From the NCBI GenBank assembly GCA_964446745.1, contig CAYURR010000127.1, forward strand, positions 1 to 8,961: a DNA stretch of 8,961 nucleotides, given 5' to 3'. The DNA is from CAYURR01 sp964446745. Lineage in GTDB: Bacteria; Bacillota; Clostridia; Lachnospirales; WQUN01. Of this stretch, positions 8,081-8,961 are shown piece by piece (position 1 is the first letter of the stretch; the number at the start of each line of letters is the position of its first letter). Under the pieces are notes generated by a model, which was not told where the DNA came from, did not search any database, and saw only the letters and a list, made by a program, of their open reading frames with translations. A program made the translations under genes and the position numbers.

Positions 8081-8362
8081 ATTCTCATTCGCAGAAACGG
8101 CGCGGCTAAAAACGCGGCGCATTCACGCAAAGGAGCTCTCGAAACGCTGTAACGGGCTGCCCGTGCAAAGCTACACTCGACGAGACGCATAAACGCGACT
8201 GAAGATTTCACAATGCCGACTCCGGTGTGAATACGCACAATGGATATACCTGAAAACGCTTTCAGCCGGTGACGTTTTCTCTCTGGCGGCGCACCAATGA
8301 GCGTGAAGCATGTCATATCTAAAAGGATACGGAATGCTTCCACCATCATTGTCTTTTGCGCC

Positions 8363-8391
8363 ATTTTAATGACACGGGGCACTATTGTCAA
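8363..8391 (-). promoter_or_regulatory. Sigma-A type promoter of the pheST operon
   Basis: TTGACA (8391-8386) is a perfect -35 box. After a 17-nt spacer, TAAAAT (8368-8363) matches the -10 consensus at 5 of 6 positions. The predicted start is about 8357-8355, only a few nt before the first paired base of the T-box Stem I model (8353), which supports the assignment. The -35 box overlaps the TGA stop codon of spoIIID (8390-8388). Confidence 0.88.
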
Positions 8392-8666
8392 GCAAAATGT
8401 GATCCGGAACCCCTGTTTGTGAGCACTAGGTATTTTTCTTTAGTGGCTAATCCCCCGCGGATATGCCGCTCGGACTTGTTTACTTCCAAGACCTGCCTGG
8501 CCTCCCCCGCGAGTATCGGGTTGATCTTTACCAATCTCTCAGTTACATCCTTATGTACGGTAGATTTGCTGATGCCAAATTTCTTTGCGGTTTCTCTCAC
8601 GGTTGCGTTGCTTTTGATAATGAAGTTTGCTACTTCAACGGCTCTTTCTTCGATATATGTCTTCAA
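8388..8666 (-). CDS. spoIIID: Sporulation transcriptional regulator SpoIIID
   Basis: This 92-residue DNA-binding protein would act in the mother cell during sporulation, activating and repressing sigma-E-dependent genes. It matches the family along its length: the N-terminal YIEERAVEVANFII (4-17), a helix-turn-helix with ATVRETAKKFGISKSTVHKD (21-40) and the C-terminal basic segment RHIRGGLATKEKY (67-79). I chose the TTG at 8666 as the start. It gives MKTYIEERAV, matching known N-termini, and a strong GGGAGGGG (8682-8675) lies 8 nt upstream. The longer frame from GTG at 8699 would translate the ribosome binding site as KGGAFFL. The probable binding site is part of a strong predicted RNA helix (8674-8738). 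The stop lies inside the pheST promoter and no separate terminator follows, so transcripts would run into the T-box leader. Confidence 0.93.
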   Translation of the reverse strand: MKTYIEERAVEVANFIIKSNATVRETAKKFGISKSTVHKDVTERLVKINPILAGEARQVLEVNKSERHIRGGLATKEKYLVLTNRGSGSHFA

Positions 8667-8673
8667 GAAAAAA

Positions 8674-8738
8674 GCCCCTCCCTTTAAGACAACTCGCACG
8701 AGTTGTTTATATACATAGTATGTATATGTGGGAGGGGC
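8674..8738 (-). repeat. Nested inverted-repeat element: predicted three-way-junction RNA over the spoIIID ribosome binding site
   Basis: On the plus strand, GCCCCTCCC (8674-8682) and GGGAGGGGC (8730-8738) are exact inverted repeats. They enclose two further exact palindromes: an 18-bp dyad with a CA centre (8689-8706, arms ACAACTCG/CGAGTTGT) and a 19-bp palindrome centred on G8718 (8709-8727, arms ATATACATA/TATGTATAT). Spacers are only 6, 2 and 2 nt. In the spoIIID-sense RNA this folds as a three-way junction closed by 9 bp, 8 of them G-C. The 3' arm contains the spoIIID Shine-Dalgarno, and six U (8673-8668) follow at once. It could be an intrinsic terminator/attenuator, a translational block, a cruciform or operator region, or a copy of a dispersed repeat. 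The pairing is directly visible; the function is inference. Confidence 0.85.
8701..8710 (-). promoter_or_regulatory. Candidate SpoIIID binding site
   Basis: ATAAACAACT on the minus strand fits the SpoIIID consensus WWRRACARNY, as I recall it from B. subtilis, at all ten positions. It lies about 35 nt before the spoIIID start, spanning parts of both palindromes. This suggests autoregulation, which is known for B. subtilis spoIIID. The consensus is degenerate (about 1 in 4,000 positions by chance), so this remains tentative. Confidence 0.4.
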
Positions 8739-8740
8739 GT

Positions 8741-8770
8741 GTTGTATGAATGGGAAGTGTTATAATATAC
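8741..8770 (-). promoter_or_regulatory. Weak sigma-E-like promoter candidate for spoIIID
   Basis: On the minus strand, CATACAAC (8748-8741) resembles the sigma-E -10 (CATACANT) with one mismatch. GTATATT (8770-8764), 15 nt upstream, resembles the -35 with one mismatch. SpoIIID is sigma-E-transcribed in B. subtilis, which makes this plausible. The predicted start (about 8736-8733) would fall inside the 5' arm of the inverted-repeat element and shorten its closing helix. Confidence 0.35.
8758..8766 (+). promoter_or_regulatory. Extended -10 promoter candidate, rightward
   Basis: TGTTATAAT is an exact extended -10 (TGnTATAAT) with no good -35 at the usual distance. It points right, towards the small reading frame with a ribosome binding site at 8787-8794, and overlaps the leftward sigma-E-like candidate. 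AT-rich DNA makes chance -10 matches common. Confidence 0.45.
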
Positions 8771-8800
8771 ATAATTAATAGCTTCGAAAGGGTGAAAAAT

Positions 8801-8905
8801 ATGAATAGTGGATTGCATTTGTAGGTGGATCAATTGTTTGATGAAGGCGAAAAGAGATCTATGCAATTTGTTCATGAGTTCAGAGAAAAGTTAGCTGCAC
8901 ATTAG
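8801..8905 (+). pseudogene. Tiny reading frame interrupted by an in-frame TAG
   Basis: AAAGGGTG (8787-8794) lies 6 nt before an ATG at 8801. The frame reads MNSGLHL, stops at TAG (8822-8824), and then continues for 26 codons (VDQLFDEGEKRSMQFVHEF then REKLAAH) to a second TAG at 8903-8905. The downstream part looks like the start of an amphipathic, charged protein. One base change (TAG to CAG) would join the two parts. An alternative start is the TTG at 8834, with AGGTGG just before it, giving 23 residues. I do not recognise the family. It may be a decayed gene fragment, a real micropeptide, or chance. The remaining sequence to 8961 is AT-rich and shows no gene. Confidence 0.3.
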
Positions 8906-8961
8906 TTTAGGCCTTGTTTGAAAAATAAATGTTGTAAAAAAACCAAACATCACAGATAATA

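Larger units (their letters stand above)
8024..8356 (-). ncRNA. tRNA-Phe-responsive T-box leader of the pheST operon
   Basis: The leader carries the T-box sequence GGGTGGTACCGCG (8078-8066). Its UGGU (8075-8072) can pair with the ACCA end of uncharged tRNA-Phe. In a consistent Stem I model, GAC/GUC (8353-8351 with 8220-8218) and GGUG/CACC (8344-8341 with 8227-8224) flank an AAUGAU/GGA internal loop resembling the kink-turn GA motif. The specifier UUC (8231-8229), a Phe codon, is followed by the expected purine A8228. The conserved AGAGAG (8284-8279) leads into a distal hairpin GAAAACG/CGUUUUC (8279-8273 with 8258-8252). The ACGGG-CAG-CCCGU hairpin followed by UA (8164-8150) matches the element usually found before the antiterminator. 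I saw no clear AGUA specifier-loop motif, and the 5' strand of Stem I is longer than usual. Uncharged tRNA-Phe should stabilise the antiterminator and permit pheST transcription. Confidence 0.95.

Noticed and set aside
7993..8391. 132-codon minus-strand open frame between spoIIID and pheS
   Set aside because: It lies over the T-box leader and part of the pheST promoter. The protein shows no family features and the RNA structure explains the sequence.
8667..8699. GTG start at 8699 giving a 103-residue SpoIIID
   Set aside because: The extra 11 residues would be encoded by the ribosome binding site and U-tract. The TTG at 8666 gives a family-like N-terminus with proper spacing, although the longer form is not formally excluded.
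8674..8738. Inverted-repeat element as a terminator for rightward transcription
   Set aside because: On the plus strand the 3' arm is followed by GTGTTGTATG, not a U-tract. The U-tract exists only in the leftward direction.
8822..8824. TAG read as pyrrolysine or generally recoded in this organism
   Set aside because: The subtilase gene also ends in TAG right before a terminator, and no pyl genes are in the window. One amber codon in a tiny frame is not evidence of recoding.
8684..8875. 63-codon minus-strand open frame upstream of spoIIID
   Set aside because: It runs through both palindromes and the divergent promoter region, is rich in His, Asn, Ile and Tyr as expected from AT-rich DNA, and has no good ribosome binding site noted.
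8915..8949. TGTTTG/CAAACA inverted repeat near the right edge as a terminator or element end
   Set aside because: It has only six A-T-rich pairs around a 23-nt loop, with no T-tract after it, and is readily expected by chance in this AT-rich stretch.

Overview
This window looks like chromosome from an endospore-forming, anaerobic member of the Clostridia (Bacillota). The evidence is a SpoIIID sporulation regulator, a phenylalanine T-box leader ahead of pheST, strong AGGAGG-type ribosome binding sites, a GPR1/FUN34/YaaH acetate transporter and an aldo/keto reductase fused to a bacterial-type ferredoxin domain. Sampled lines of most genes are about 50-58% GC. I cannot name the genus or species.

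Layout. A rightward ferredoxin-fused aldo/keto reductase (52-1176) ends at a 13-bp perfect stem with an A-tract before it and a T-tract after it (1195-1248). This can serve as a terminator in both directions. All other recognised genes are on the minus strand and converge on that terminator. Reading right to left, they are spoIIID (8666-8388); a consensus-like promoter whose -35 box overlaps the spoIIID stop codon (8391-8363); a roughly 330-nt T-box leader with a UUC (Phe) specifier and an intrinsic terminator (8356-8024); pheS; pheT; a PLP-dependent methionine gamma-lyase/aluminium-resistance family protein that overlaps pheT by ATGA; a SatP-type acetate/succinate transporter; and a lipoprotein-like subtilisin-family protein. 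Gaps after pheS are 34 nt, -4 nt, 14 nt and 15 nt, with no terminator seen. The five genes therefore look like one transcription unit governed by uncharged tRNA-Phe.

The least ordinary stretch is 8674-8738, just upstream of spoIIID. Nine-base GC-rich arms (GCCCCTCCC/GGGAGGGGC) enclose two separate perfect palindromes of 18 and 19 bp. In the spoIIID-sense RNA this would fold as a three-way junction. Its closing helix contains the spoIIID Shine-Dalgarno sequence and is followed directly by U6 and then the probable TTG start codon. It could sequester the ribosome binding site, terminate transcription, or both. A match to the SpoIIID recognition consensus lies inside it, and a weak sigma-E-like promoter lies just upstream. 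Beyond it, a rightward extended -10 promoter and a good ribosome binding site lead into a tiny reading frame interrupted by an in-frame TAG (8801-8905).

No CRISPR array, rRNA, tRNA, or recognisable insertion sequence was seen.
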